Of a DNA stretch of 36,163 nucleotides, positions 25,305 to 32,322 are shown one piece after another. Below the pieces are notes generated by a model that searched no databases, was not told where the DNA came from, and worked only from the letters and a program-made list of their open reading frames with translations. Both the position numbers and the translations under genes were made by a program. Origin of the DNA: an uncultured Oscillospiraceae bacterium. Its GTDB lineage: Bacteria; Bacillota; Clostridia; Oscillospirales; Oscillospiraceae. Each line of letters begins with the position of its first letter. The first letter of the stretch is position 1. The stretch spans positions 1 to 36,163 of the forward strand of contig CANQRQ010000023.1 in NCBI GenBank assembly GCA_947626315.1, given 5' to 3'.

Positions 25305-25388
25305 GAAGTTAAGCCTCCTTCATTATATACCCTATTCCCGAATTGCTTAACATGAGATCAAATAAGATCACATTCGCTTAGGCAGCCG

Positions 25389-25547
25389 TTAAAAAGTCCA
25401 ATACCAATCGTCAACACCGTACTCCTGCTCTACTTTTTTCCCTTCGTAATTGCCCTTGATTGCATTAATGACAATGACGATCATTAAAACTGCCGGAATA
25501 CCATAGGCATGAATAAAAGTATAAAGAGGGAAACCAAAAATATACAT
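25389..25547 (-). CDS. Small membrane partner of the symporter
   Basis: A 52-residue protein with one membrane helix (GIPAVLMIVIVINAI, residues 17-31) and a short cytoplasmic tail ending DDWYWTF. It has an excellent RBS (GGAAAGGAG). Its position directly upstream of the SSS gene on the same strand, and its size, fit the small accessory proteins known to accompany several bacterial SSS symporters. It may assist folding or transport. Confidence 0.7.
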   Translation of the reverse strand: MYIFGFPLYTFIHAYGIPAVLMIVIVINAIKGNYEGKKVEQEYGVDDWYWTF

Positions 25548-25939
25548 AGGGTTATATCTCCTTTCCAGCTATATATCTGTTGATACCTTTCGATTTCGGC
25601 ATGTATCCTTAGACGTTTAGACTTATCCAATTTAGACCTATCCGATATTAATATTTTAACAAATTCCTCGAGGGATGAGAAGTTCGTTTTAGTTTATGCG
25701 GTATAACCAAATAATTTAAGCGTTATACGCTCAACAGAGTGTGTCGCTATTTTCCTTTTTCGGGCGGCATTTGGCTTAAACCTTTTGGTCAAAACCGTTG
25801 AACAAAGTTGAACTTCCTATCTTGGAGGAATATCGTTAAAATTATAGTAAACAATGGGGCTTCAAAGAAAGAATCCCCTCAATTTCTAAAACAGTCCGTA
25901 AAAAATTCAAAACTACAAAATTACAAGGAGGATTATGCA
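25548..25939. promoter_or_regulatory. Divergent promoter region between symporter and ADH2 operons
   Basis: A 392-bp AT-rich interval without a supportable gene. It holds a tandem repeat TTTAGACTTATCC (25616-25628) and TTTAGACCTATCC (25631-25643), a palindrome AGCGT-TAT-ACGCT (25719-25731), and the ATTTGG motif in both orientations (25707-25712 inverted; 25769-25774 direct, followed by CTTAAACC). These are plausible LysR or other regulator sites. Confidence 0.5.
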
Positions 25940-26983
25940 ATGAGAGCAATGGTTCTGGAAGGCGTAGAAGACTACAATCTGCGGGAAGTTCCCAAACCTG
26001 AATGCCAGCCTCACGGCATTCTGCTGAAAGTGATGGCCAACGGCGTCTGCCGCAGCGACTGGCACAAATGGCATGGCCACTATTCTCGTAACTACCCCAA
26101 GATTCTGGGTCACGAGATGTGCGGCATCGTCGAGGAAGTCGGTGAATTGGTCACTCGCTTTAAACCCGGCGACAGAGTGATGATCCCTGTTTCCGGAAGC
26201 GAAGGTACCTGCGATATGTGCAAGGCCGGCCATGGCAATCTGTGCGAGTCTTATCTGGTACCTGGCATCGGATATGACGGCGGCTTTGCCGAGTATGTAG
26301 CTGTTCCTTACGCGGACAGGAACGCCGAGTATCTGCCCGACAATCTGAGCTTTGAGGAAGGCGCCATTCTGAGCTGCCGCTACATTACCGGCTTTAAGGG
26401 AATTGTCGAAACCGCAAAAGTTAAAATCGGCGAATGGGTCGCTATTTACGGCTGCGGAGGCGTTGGTCTGGCTGCCATTCAGACTGCCAGCAAAATGGGT
26501 GCTTTCGTTATTGCGGTGGATATCAAAGATGCTGCGCTGGAAATCGCCAAAAAGGTCGGCGCCGATTACATTATCAACTCCAGCACCTGTGATCCAGTAG
26601 AAGAGATCAAGAAGATCACAAATGGCAAGGGCGTGGATGTGGCCGTGGAAGCTCTGGGCAACAAGCAGGTCGTCGTGCAGTGCTTCAACAGCCTGGCCAA
26701 GCTGGGACGTCTCCTGCAGCTGGGCGTGACGCAGTTAGGACCCGAGGGCGACGCTTCGATTCCCATCAATCCGCTGGTGCAGGGTGAGTTCCAGATCCTC
26801 GGTTCTCTGAGCAGCCCCATCCAGGGCTTCAAGCCCATGCTGGAGCTGGTTGCCGCTGGCAAGCTGGATGTCAAGCCCTTGCTGACAGAGACCTGCAAAC
26901 TGAGCGAAGTGGAAAATATCTTCAAGCGGATGGATGAAAACGATGTAGTCGGCGCGGTAGTCTGCAACGATTTTGCGAACTGA
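25940..26983 (+). CDS. Zinc-dependent alcohol dehydrogenase, paralogue 2
   Basis: A 347-residue medium-chain dehydrogenase, close paralogue of the one at 21690. Catalytic ligands are Cys37 and His58-Glu59. The structural-zinc loop is Glu88, Cys91, Cys94, Cys102. The Rossmann motif is YGCGGVG. It has Asp194 (IAVDIKD), the usual NAD(H) selector, where paralogue 1 has Ala-Arg. The start MRAMVLEG follows AAGGAGG by 8 nt; the longer in-frame ORF from 25808 has no site and would add 44 unrelated residues. It is the first gene of an operon with the OYE flavoenzyme 31 nt downstream. Confidence 0.9.
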   Translation: MRAMVLEGVEDYNLREVPKPECQPHGILLKVMANGVCRSDWHKWHGHYSRNYPKILGHEMCGIVEEVGELVTRFKPGDRVMIPVSGSEGTCDMCKAGHGNLCESYLVPGIGYDGGFAEYVAVPYADRNAEYLPDNLSFEEGAILSCRYITGFKGIVETAKVKIGEWVAIYGCGGVGLAAIQTASKMGAFVIAVDIKDAALEIAKKVGADYIINSSTCDPVEEIKKITNGKGVDVAVEALGNKQVVVQCFNSLAKLGRLLQLGVTQLGPEGDASIPINPLVQGEFQILGSLSSPIQGFKPMLELVAAGKLDVKPLLTETCKLSEVENIFKRMDENDVVGAVVCNDFAN

Positions 26984-27014
26984 TAAACCGAACCGAAAAG
27001 AGAAAGGAGAACTT

Positions 27015-28961
27015 ATGTACGAGAGAATCTTTAGCCGGGGTAAAATCAACGGCGTTGAGCTGAAAAACCGCGTTATCATGGCCCCTATGGACGAATCCCT
27101 TGGCGACAACTCCGGCAATGTATCCGAACGCTGCGTGGAATATTTTTGCGCCAAAGCCAAAGGCGGTACCGCCGCCCTGGTCACCTCCTATGTGGCTGTC
27201 TGCCCCCCGGAATTGGGCGGGATCGCCATGCCTGGCCAGATCCGTCTTCTCAACATCGGGAACGAACTCTCCATGGCTCACTTTGTGGAGCGGGTCCACG
27301 CCTACGGCGCGAAGCTGTTTGTTCAACTGCACCATCCGGGCCGCAAGACTACTGCCGAGTATAATGACGGCTATCAGCCTGTCTCCTGCTCCGCTCTGAC
27401 ACCCTCTATGCCGGCAGGCACTCCTTCTGTCAGAGAACTGACGGTAGCCCAAATCAAGGAGATCGTTGCTTACTTTGCCAGAGGCGCTCAGTTCGTCCTG
27501 TGGTCCGGAGCCGATGGCATCCAGATCCACTGTGCCCACGGATATCTGCTCAATCAGTTCATCAACCCCGCCAAAAACGCCCGTACCGATGAATACGGCG
27601 GCTCCCGCGAAAACCGCTGCCGCATTGTGATCGAGATCGTCCAGGCCATTCGGAAAATCGTCGGTCCCAAGTTCCCCATCACTGTCCGCCTGAATGCCTT
27701 TGAGGGTGAGGGTCTTCCCGGTGAGGCCGACGCTGATGAGATGCGCCAGGTGGGCAAGCTGCTGGCCGAAAACGGGGTGGACGGCATCCATCTGACCATG
27801 ACCAGCATAGACCGTGTGGGTACTCCCGAACTGAAGGCTGGCTGGCGCAACGGCATTTACTCCTATTTCAAGGAAGTTGTTAACAACATTCCTGTCTATG
27901 GCCCCAATGAAGTCAAGACGCCCGCTGAAGGCGAGGCGGTTCTCGCCTCCGGCTGCCAGGACTTTCTGGTTCTCGGCCGGCAGCATACGGCAGATCCCGA
28001 ATGGGTCAACAAGGCAAAAACCGGCCGCGAGGACGATATCCGTCCCTGTATCTCCTGCAACTTCTGTATGCAGCAGATCACGATCGAGCATCAGCCTATG
28101 CGCTGCTCTGTCAACCCTCTGGCCGGCCGCGAGAAGGACAATCTGACCCTGCCTAAGGGTGAGGGGACCGTGGTGATCATAGGCGCCGGCCCCGGCGGGA
28201 TGCAGGCGGCTCTCACCGCCGCCGAAAGAGGCTTTGACGTGGTTTTGCTGGAGAAATCCAATCAGTATGGCGGTTCTCTGCAGCTGGCCAACAAGGCTCC
28301 CAACAAGTTCCGTATTGACAATCTCATCAATTACTTCCAGCATCAGATTGAAAAGAACGACAAGATCACGGTAAAGCTGGGATATGAGGTCACTCCTGAG
28401 AATCTGGATGAGATCGCTGCCTATAATCCCGTGGCTGTTCTGCTGGCCTCCGGCGGCAAGCAAATCATTCCCAATGTTCCCGGAAAGGAGAAGGCCGCTC
28501 TGGCGAACGACATTCTTTCGGGCAGGACTGTCTTTGAAGGCAAGAACATTGTGGTAGCCGGCGGCGGCGTGACCGGTCTGGAGACTGCCGAATATCTGGC
28601 TGTCCGCGGCAACAAGGTCACCGTTTTGGAGATGACCGATGTTCTGGGCGTAGGTGTGTTCAATTTCAACGTCACCAAACAGATCTGGGCCCTGGAGAAG
28701 CACGGCGTAGATATCAAGACCTGCACCCGTCTGGATGCTGTCAAGGACGGCGCGGCTGTTGTCTTTGATACGAAGGAACAACAATCTAAAGAAATTCCTT
28801 GTGATGCAGTTGTTATGGCTATCGGCGTTTATACCGACCATTCTCTCCGCGATCTGCTGGAGTCCAAGTTCGACCGGGTGGTCGAAATCGGCGATGTCAA
28901 TAAGGTTGGCAAGATCATGACAGCTGTCCGCGACGGCTATGACAGAGTAAAGGTCCTGTAA
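27015..28961 (+). CDS. OYE-family NADH:flavin oxidoreductase with 4Fe-4S and FAD domains
   Basis: A 648-residue modular flavoenzyme like 2,4-dienoyl-CoA reductase, BaiCD/BaiH and daidzein reductase. Residues 1-335 are the FMN TIM barrel with His172 and His175 (HCAHGYLLNQF) and NARTDEYGGSRENR. The 4Fe-4S cysteines are Cys345, 348, 351 and 364. The FAD motif GAGPGG starts about residue 390, and a second dinucleotide motif GGGVTG about 516. This class moves hydride from NAD(P)H through FAD and the cluster to FMN and reduces activated C=C bonds. No Cys sits near residue 30, so the covalent flavin of trimethylamine dehydrogenase is not expected. The start follows AAAGGAG. Confidence 0.9.
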   Translation: MYERIFSRGKINGVELKNRVIMAPMDESLGDNSGNVSERCVEYFCAKAKGGTAALVTSYVAVCPPELGGIAMPGQIRLLNIGNELSMAHFVERVHAYGAKLFVQLHHPGRKTTAEYNDGYQPVSCSALTPSMPAGTPSVRELTVAQIKEIVAYFARGAQFVLWSGADGIQIHCAHGYLLNQFINPAKNARTDEYGGSRENRCRIVIEIVQAIRKIVGPKFPITVRLNAFEGEGLPGEADADEMRQVGKLLAENGVDGIHLTMTSIDRVGTPELKAGWRNGIYSYFKEVVNNIPVYGPNEVKTPAEGEAVLASGCQDFLVLGRQHTADPEWVNKAKTGREDDIRPCISCNFCMQQITIEHQPMRCSVNPLAGREKDNLTLPKGEGTVVIIGAGPGGMQAALTAAERGFDVVLLEKSNQYGGSLQLANKAPNKFRIDNLINYFQHQIEKNDKITVKLGYEVTPENLDEIAAYNPVAVLLASGGKQIIPNVPGKEKAALANDILSGRTVFEGKNIVVAGGGVTGLETAEYLAVRGNKVTVLEMTDVLGVGVFNFNVTKQIWALEKHGVDIKTCTRLDAVKDGAAVVFDTKEQQSKEIPCDAVVMAIGVYTDHSLRDLLESKFDRVVEIGDVNKVGKIMTAVRDGYDRVKVL

Positions 28962-28979
28962 GCTGACAGCCGGGCCTGT

Positions 28980-29010
28980 GGAGTGGGCTGTACAGAAAGC
29001 GGCCCACTCC
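28980..29010 (+). other. Intercistronic hairpin
   Basis: GGAGTGGGC (28980-28988) pairs with GCCCACTCC (29002-29010). There is no T-run, so it is more likely an mRNA processing or stability element between OYE and transporter than a terminator. Confidence 0.5.
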
Positions 29011-29063
29011 GCAGGAAACATATGAGATCTGGAAAACCGACAAGGAGAGAAAGGAGAAAAAAC

Positions 29064-30272
29064 ATGAGCTCTAATGTCGCAAATAAGCGATGGAGATATG
29101 AAGTGTTTGGCATCATTATGATGCTTGCTCTTGGTATCATCTATGGCTGGTCCAACTTTGTTCGCCCCATTCAGGAGGAAATGGGTTGGGGTTCTGACCA
29201 ATTATCTCTCGCCTATTCGATATGCACAACCATGCACGCCATGGGGGCCCTCTTTGGCGGATGGCTTGCTAAACGCATCGGAGGTCGGAAAGTCCTCATC
29301 TCCGGCATGGTCGTCATGTGTCTGGGCTTTGTTGTCGCATCAGTCTGCACCAGCGTTGCCATCCTTTGTATCGGCTATGGCTTTTTGGTGGGCTGCGGCG
29401 CCGGCATGAGTTATAATGCTCTGCTTGGTATTGTTGTCCCCTGGTTTCCTGATAAAAAAGGCCTGGCTTCCGGACTGATGTTTATGTCCTTTGGCTTCTG
29501 CAGCATGGTATTTGGACTTTATGCAGTTCCCCTGATCAATGCTGCCGGATGGCGCGGAGCTTTCCGCATAGTCGGCATTGCTTATGCAGCCATTGTAATC
29601 ATTTGCACCTTGTTCATTCATCCGGTAACGGAGAATGATGTCCTGCCTCCTGCCTCAAGCCCCGCTGGAAAAGGCAACAACTTTGAGCCTCTCAACGTCA
29701 CAGGCCTTCAGCTTATCAAGCGCCCGTCTTTTATCTGCTTCTTCCTGTGGGGCGCCTGTATGTGTGGCTGCGGGCTTCTGATGATCGGCCACGCTTCTCC
29801 TATTGCACAGGATGTAGGTTTTTCCGCAGCGAATGCCGCACTGCTTACCGGTGTTCTGACTGGTTTTAACGGCCTGGGCCGCGTTTCTTTCGGCTTTATC
29901 AGCGATAAAAAAGGCACCAGCCTGGTAATGGCTATGGGCAGTATTTTCTTCATTGTTGGCTCTCTGCTGATGTTCGCTTCTATCCGCACTGGCAATATGG
30001 TTCTGATGGTCATTGCCTTTGTTATAATGGGCTTTGCCTACGGCAGTGTGACCCCCACCACAACAACCGTTATGGCTGGGTTCTATGGCATGGAGTTCTA
30101 TGCCATCAATGTGGCCATTGCCAATATCAATGTTTGGCCGTCCTCCTTTGGCGGCCCGCTGGTCTCCGGTATTCTTTATGAGAGCAGCGGCAGCTATGCG
30201 TCCACTGCCATTTTTGTCTGTGCATTGGGCATTGCAGCCTTGATCCTCAGCCGTTTTATACGCAAACCTTAA
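29064..30272 (+). CDS. OFA-type MFS transporter (oxalate/formate antiporter family)
   Basis: A 402-residue protein with 12 membrane helices. The N-terminus (RWRYEVFGIIMMLALGIIYG followed by WSNFVRPIQEEMGW) is characteristic of the oxalate:formate antiporter branch of the MFS, whose members exchange or take up carboxylates. The start at MSSNVANKRW follows AAGGAG by 7 nt. It is third in the ADH2-OYE operon and ends at a strong terminator. It may export a reduced acid product or exchange it for substrate. Confidence 0.87.
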   Translation: MSSNVANKRWRYEVFGIIMMLALGIIYGWSNFVRPIQEEMGWGSDQLSLAYSICTTMHAMGALFGGWLAKRIGGRKVLISGMVVMCLGFVVASVCTSVAILCIGYGFLVGCGAGMSYNALLGIVVPWFPDKKGLASGLMFMSFGFCSMVFGLYAVPLINAAGWRGAFRIVGIAYAAIVIICTLFIHPVTENDVLPPASSPAGKGNNFEPLNVTGLQLIKRPSFICFFLWGACMCGCGLLMIGHASPIAQDVGFSAANAALLTGVLTGFNGLGRVSFGFISDKKGTSLVMAMGSIFFIVGSLLMFASIRTGNMVLMVIAFVIMGFAYGSVTPTTTTVMAGFYGMEFYAINVAIANINVWPSSFGGPLVSGILYESSGSYASTAIFVCALGIAALILSRFIRKP

Positions 30273-30291
30273 TTTCCCATTTGTTTCAGGT

Positions 30292-30321
30292 AAAAGCCCT
30301 GTGTTTTGCCACAGGGCTTTT
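30292..30321 (+). terminator. Rho-independent terminator
   Basis: AAAAGCCCTGTG (30292-30303) pairs with CACAGGGCTTTT (30310-30321), with A/T tracts on either side. It ends the ADH2-OYE-MFS transcript. Confidence 0.85.
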
Positions 30322-30419
30322 CTTGAACCGGCAGTATCAACTTTTTGTTCATACCAAGGAGAGCTTTTTATCAGCATGACCTATTTATAAGCCGTTTTGA
30401 GGCATGGGGGAATTTCAGT

Positions 30420-31370
30420 ATGTATCGTAATTCTCAAATAAATGTATTCCTGTTCACTGGTTTCTTAGAGGCCGGTAAAACTTCTTTTATACAGCAAAGT
30501 CTGGAAAATATCAATTTCTGCACCGGAGAGCCCACACTGCTTCTGGTTTGTGAGGAGGGGATCGAGGACTATAATCCGGAACGATTTGCCAATGGTGGCG
30601 TGACCCTACGCAAGATCACAAAGCCAGAGGAACTGAATCGGGCTCATTTACTTGTGCTTCAGGAAGAGGCCAACGCAACACGCATACTGATAGAGTACAA
30701 CGGAATGTGGATGCTGGAAGATCTGTATAAGGCGCTGCCTGACAACTGGACCGTCCTTCGGGAAATGCTTTTTATCGACGGCAAGACCTTTTTTACTTAC
30801 AATACGAATATGCGCCAGTTGATGTACGACAAACTAAAGGGCTGTACAGTAGCGGTCTTTAATGATCCTCCTGGAGATATGGATCGTGTTCTGGTCCACA
30901 AGATCGTTCGGGGGGCGTCCCGCCGGGCGGATATTGCCTATCAATATTACGATGGCAGAGTAGAATATGATCAGACGGTAGATACAGAACCATTTGACTT
31001 ATTTGCACCGGTCGTGAACATTGGAGAGGATGATTTTGCCATTTGGTCAAGGGACATTACGGATGAGCCCGAAAAATACAATGGAAAGACCTTGAAGCTG
31101 AAGGGCCGTACCGTTCTTCGTGAAGATATGGCCGCTGGAGAAATGGGTTTTGGCCGGTATGTCATGGTCTGCTGTGAAAATGACATTCAGTTTGTGGGCT
31201 TTATGTGTGAAGGAGTCAATATAGATGTCAGCAGCAACGAATGGTTAGAATTGACAGGCACGATCAGAATGAAATACCACAAGGTTTATGGGAAGCGTGG
31301 TCCAGTGTTTCAATTTGAAAGTGCGCAGCGCTGCAGCGCACCCGAGCAAACCGTTGCTACTTTTTACTGA
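30420..31370 (+). CDS. CobW-like GTPase fused to a YcgQ/DUF1980-like domain
   Basis: A 316-residue protein. The N-terminal half looks like a CobW/COG0523 P-loop protein: VFLFTGFLEAGKTSFIQQ with P-loop residues 14-21, but the usual CxCC metal motif is not visible. The C-terminal ~100 residues (EPEKYNGKTLKLKGRTVL... VMVCCENDIQFVGFMCEG... WLELTGTI) resemble the C-terminal domain of the YcgQ/TIGR03943 permease-subunit family. Metal (possibly zinc) handling for the two zinc ADHs is an attractive but unproven role. ATG 30420 (MYRNSQINVF) is chosen after GGGGGA. It lies past the terminator, so it is probably separately expressed. Confidence 0.7.
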   Translation: MYRNSQINVFLFTGFLEAGKTSFIQQSLENINFCTGEPTLLLVCEEGIEDYNPERFANGGVTLRKITKPEELNRAHLLVLQEEANATRILIEYNGMWMLEDLYKALPDNWTVLREMLFIDGKTFFTYNTNMRQLMYDKLKGCTVAVFNDPPGDMDRVLVHKIVRGASRRADIAYQYYDGRVEYDQTVDTEPFDLFAPVVNIGEDDFAIWSRDITDEPEKYNGKTLKLKGRTVLREDMAAGEMGFGRYVMVCCENDIQFVGFMCEGVNIDVSSNEWLELTGTIRMKYHKVYGKRGPVFQFESAQRCSAPEQTVATFY

Positions 31371-31380
31371 GAAAGCAGCA

Positions 31381-31417
31381 AAAAACGGATCAAGTCAAAA
31401 TGACTTGATCCGTTTTT
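31381..31417. terminator. Bidirectional terminator
   Basis: AAAAACGGATCAAGTCA (31381-31397) pairs perfectly with TGACTTGATCCGTTTTT (31401-31417). It separates the convergent CobW-like and aldo/keto reductase genes and lies 13 bp from the right 200-bp repeat. Confidence 0.9.
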
Positions 31418-31430
31418 TACTTTCTTTTCT

Positions 31431-31630
31431 CTCAGTCCGGCAGGGCTCTGGACAGGAGCATGGCCTCGGACTGCTCATAGCTGAAGGACTCGAAGGCCAC
31501 GAAGAAGCGGCTGGCTTTGTCCAGGGCGCGGATGCTCTCCATCTCCTCCGCTGTCAGGGCGAAGTCAAAGACGTCGATGTTCTCCCGGATATGCTCCGGA
31601 TTCAGGCTGCCGGGGATGGCCACAAAGCCC
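31431..31630 (+). repeat. 200-bp direct repeat, right copy
   Basis: The 3' end of the intact aldo/keto reductase gene, matching 19061-19260 at 199 of 200 positions. This is the parental copy because the gene continues intact beyond 31630. Confidence 0.95.
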
Positions 31631-32304
31631 TCCTGGATGTGCCAGCGGAGGATCACCTGCACCGGCGTCTTGCCGTGGGCGTCGGCGATGCTCCGGATCA
31701 CAGGATCGGCGCAGAGAATGTCGATGCCGCCCTCGCCCCGGCCGCCCAGGGGATACCAGCACTCCAGAGCCATGTCCTCGGGGGCGATCTTCTGGCGCAT
31801 CACGCGCTGCTGGGAATAGGGATGGCACTCCACCTGGAGCAGCGCCGGCTTGATGGCCGCTGCCGCCATCACCTTGTCGTAGTTGTACTTCTCAAAATTA
31901 CTCAGGCCGATAGCCCGGACCTTCCCCTGGGCGACGGCCTTCTCCATGTCCTTCCAGGCCCCCACCACGTCGCCAAAGGGCTGGTGGATCAGCAGCAGAT
32001 CCAGATACTCGGTCTGGAGCCGGGCCAGCATTTTGTCGATGGCCGCTAAGGTCTTGCCCTCGCCGAACTCCGTGGGCCAGACCTTGCTGGTGAGGAAGAT
32101 CTCCTCCCGCGGTACGCCGCTTTCCTTGATGCCCTGGCCAACGCCCCGCTCCACCATGTAGGCGTGGGCGGTGTCGATGAGCCGGTAGCCGGACTGGAGG
32201 GCCGTGCAGACGGCTTTGGCCGCCGCTTCGTCGCCGGGCATATTGTAGGTCCCAAGGCCCAGCTGGGGCATTTTCATGCCGTTATTCAGAGTGACATATT
32301 CCAT
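31432..32304 (-). CDS. Aldo/keto reductase
   Basis: A 290-residue NADPH-dependent carbonyl reductase of the AKR superfamily. The catalytic tetrad is visible: Asp44, Tyr49 (DTAHAY), Lys74 (SKVWP) and His107 (LIHQP); AIGLSNF and IPGSLNPEHIREN (coenzyme binding) follow. The start at MEYVTLNNGM is preferred to an upstream in-frame ATG because AAGGAGG lies 8 nt before it. It follows the EFR1 gene by 18 nt in a minus-strand operon. Its last 200 bp are duplicated at 19061. Confidence 0.92.
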   Translation of the reverse strand: MEYVTLNNGMKMPQLGLGTYNMPGDEAAAKAVCTALQSGYRLIDTAHAYMVERGVGQGIKESGVPREEIFLTSKVWPTEFGEGKTLAAIDKMLARLQTEYLDLLLIHQPFGDVVGAWKDMEKAVAQGKVRAIGLSNFEKYNYDKVMAAAAIKPALLQVECHPYSQQRVMRQKIAPEDMALECWYPLGGRGEGGIDILCADPVIRSIADAHGKTPVQVILRWHIQEGFVAIPGSLNPEHIRENIDVFDFALTAEEMESIRALDKASRFFVAFESFSYEQSEAMLLSRALPD

Positions 32305-32322
32305 AACTTGTTCCTCCTTCAT

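Noticed and set aside
27015-28961. Assignment of the OYE enzyme as trimethylamine dehydrogenase
   Set aside because: The covalent-flavin cysteine near residue 30 is absent, although cluster spacing matches; general OYE family assignment retained.
26922-29201. 759-residue open frame antisense to the OYE gene
   Set aside because: It is a mirror of codon bias in the well-supported OYE enzyme, with no ribosome-binding site or recognisable domain.
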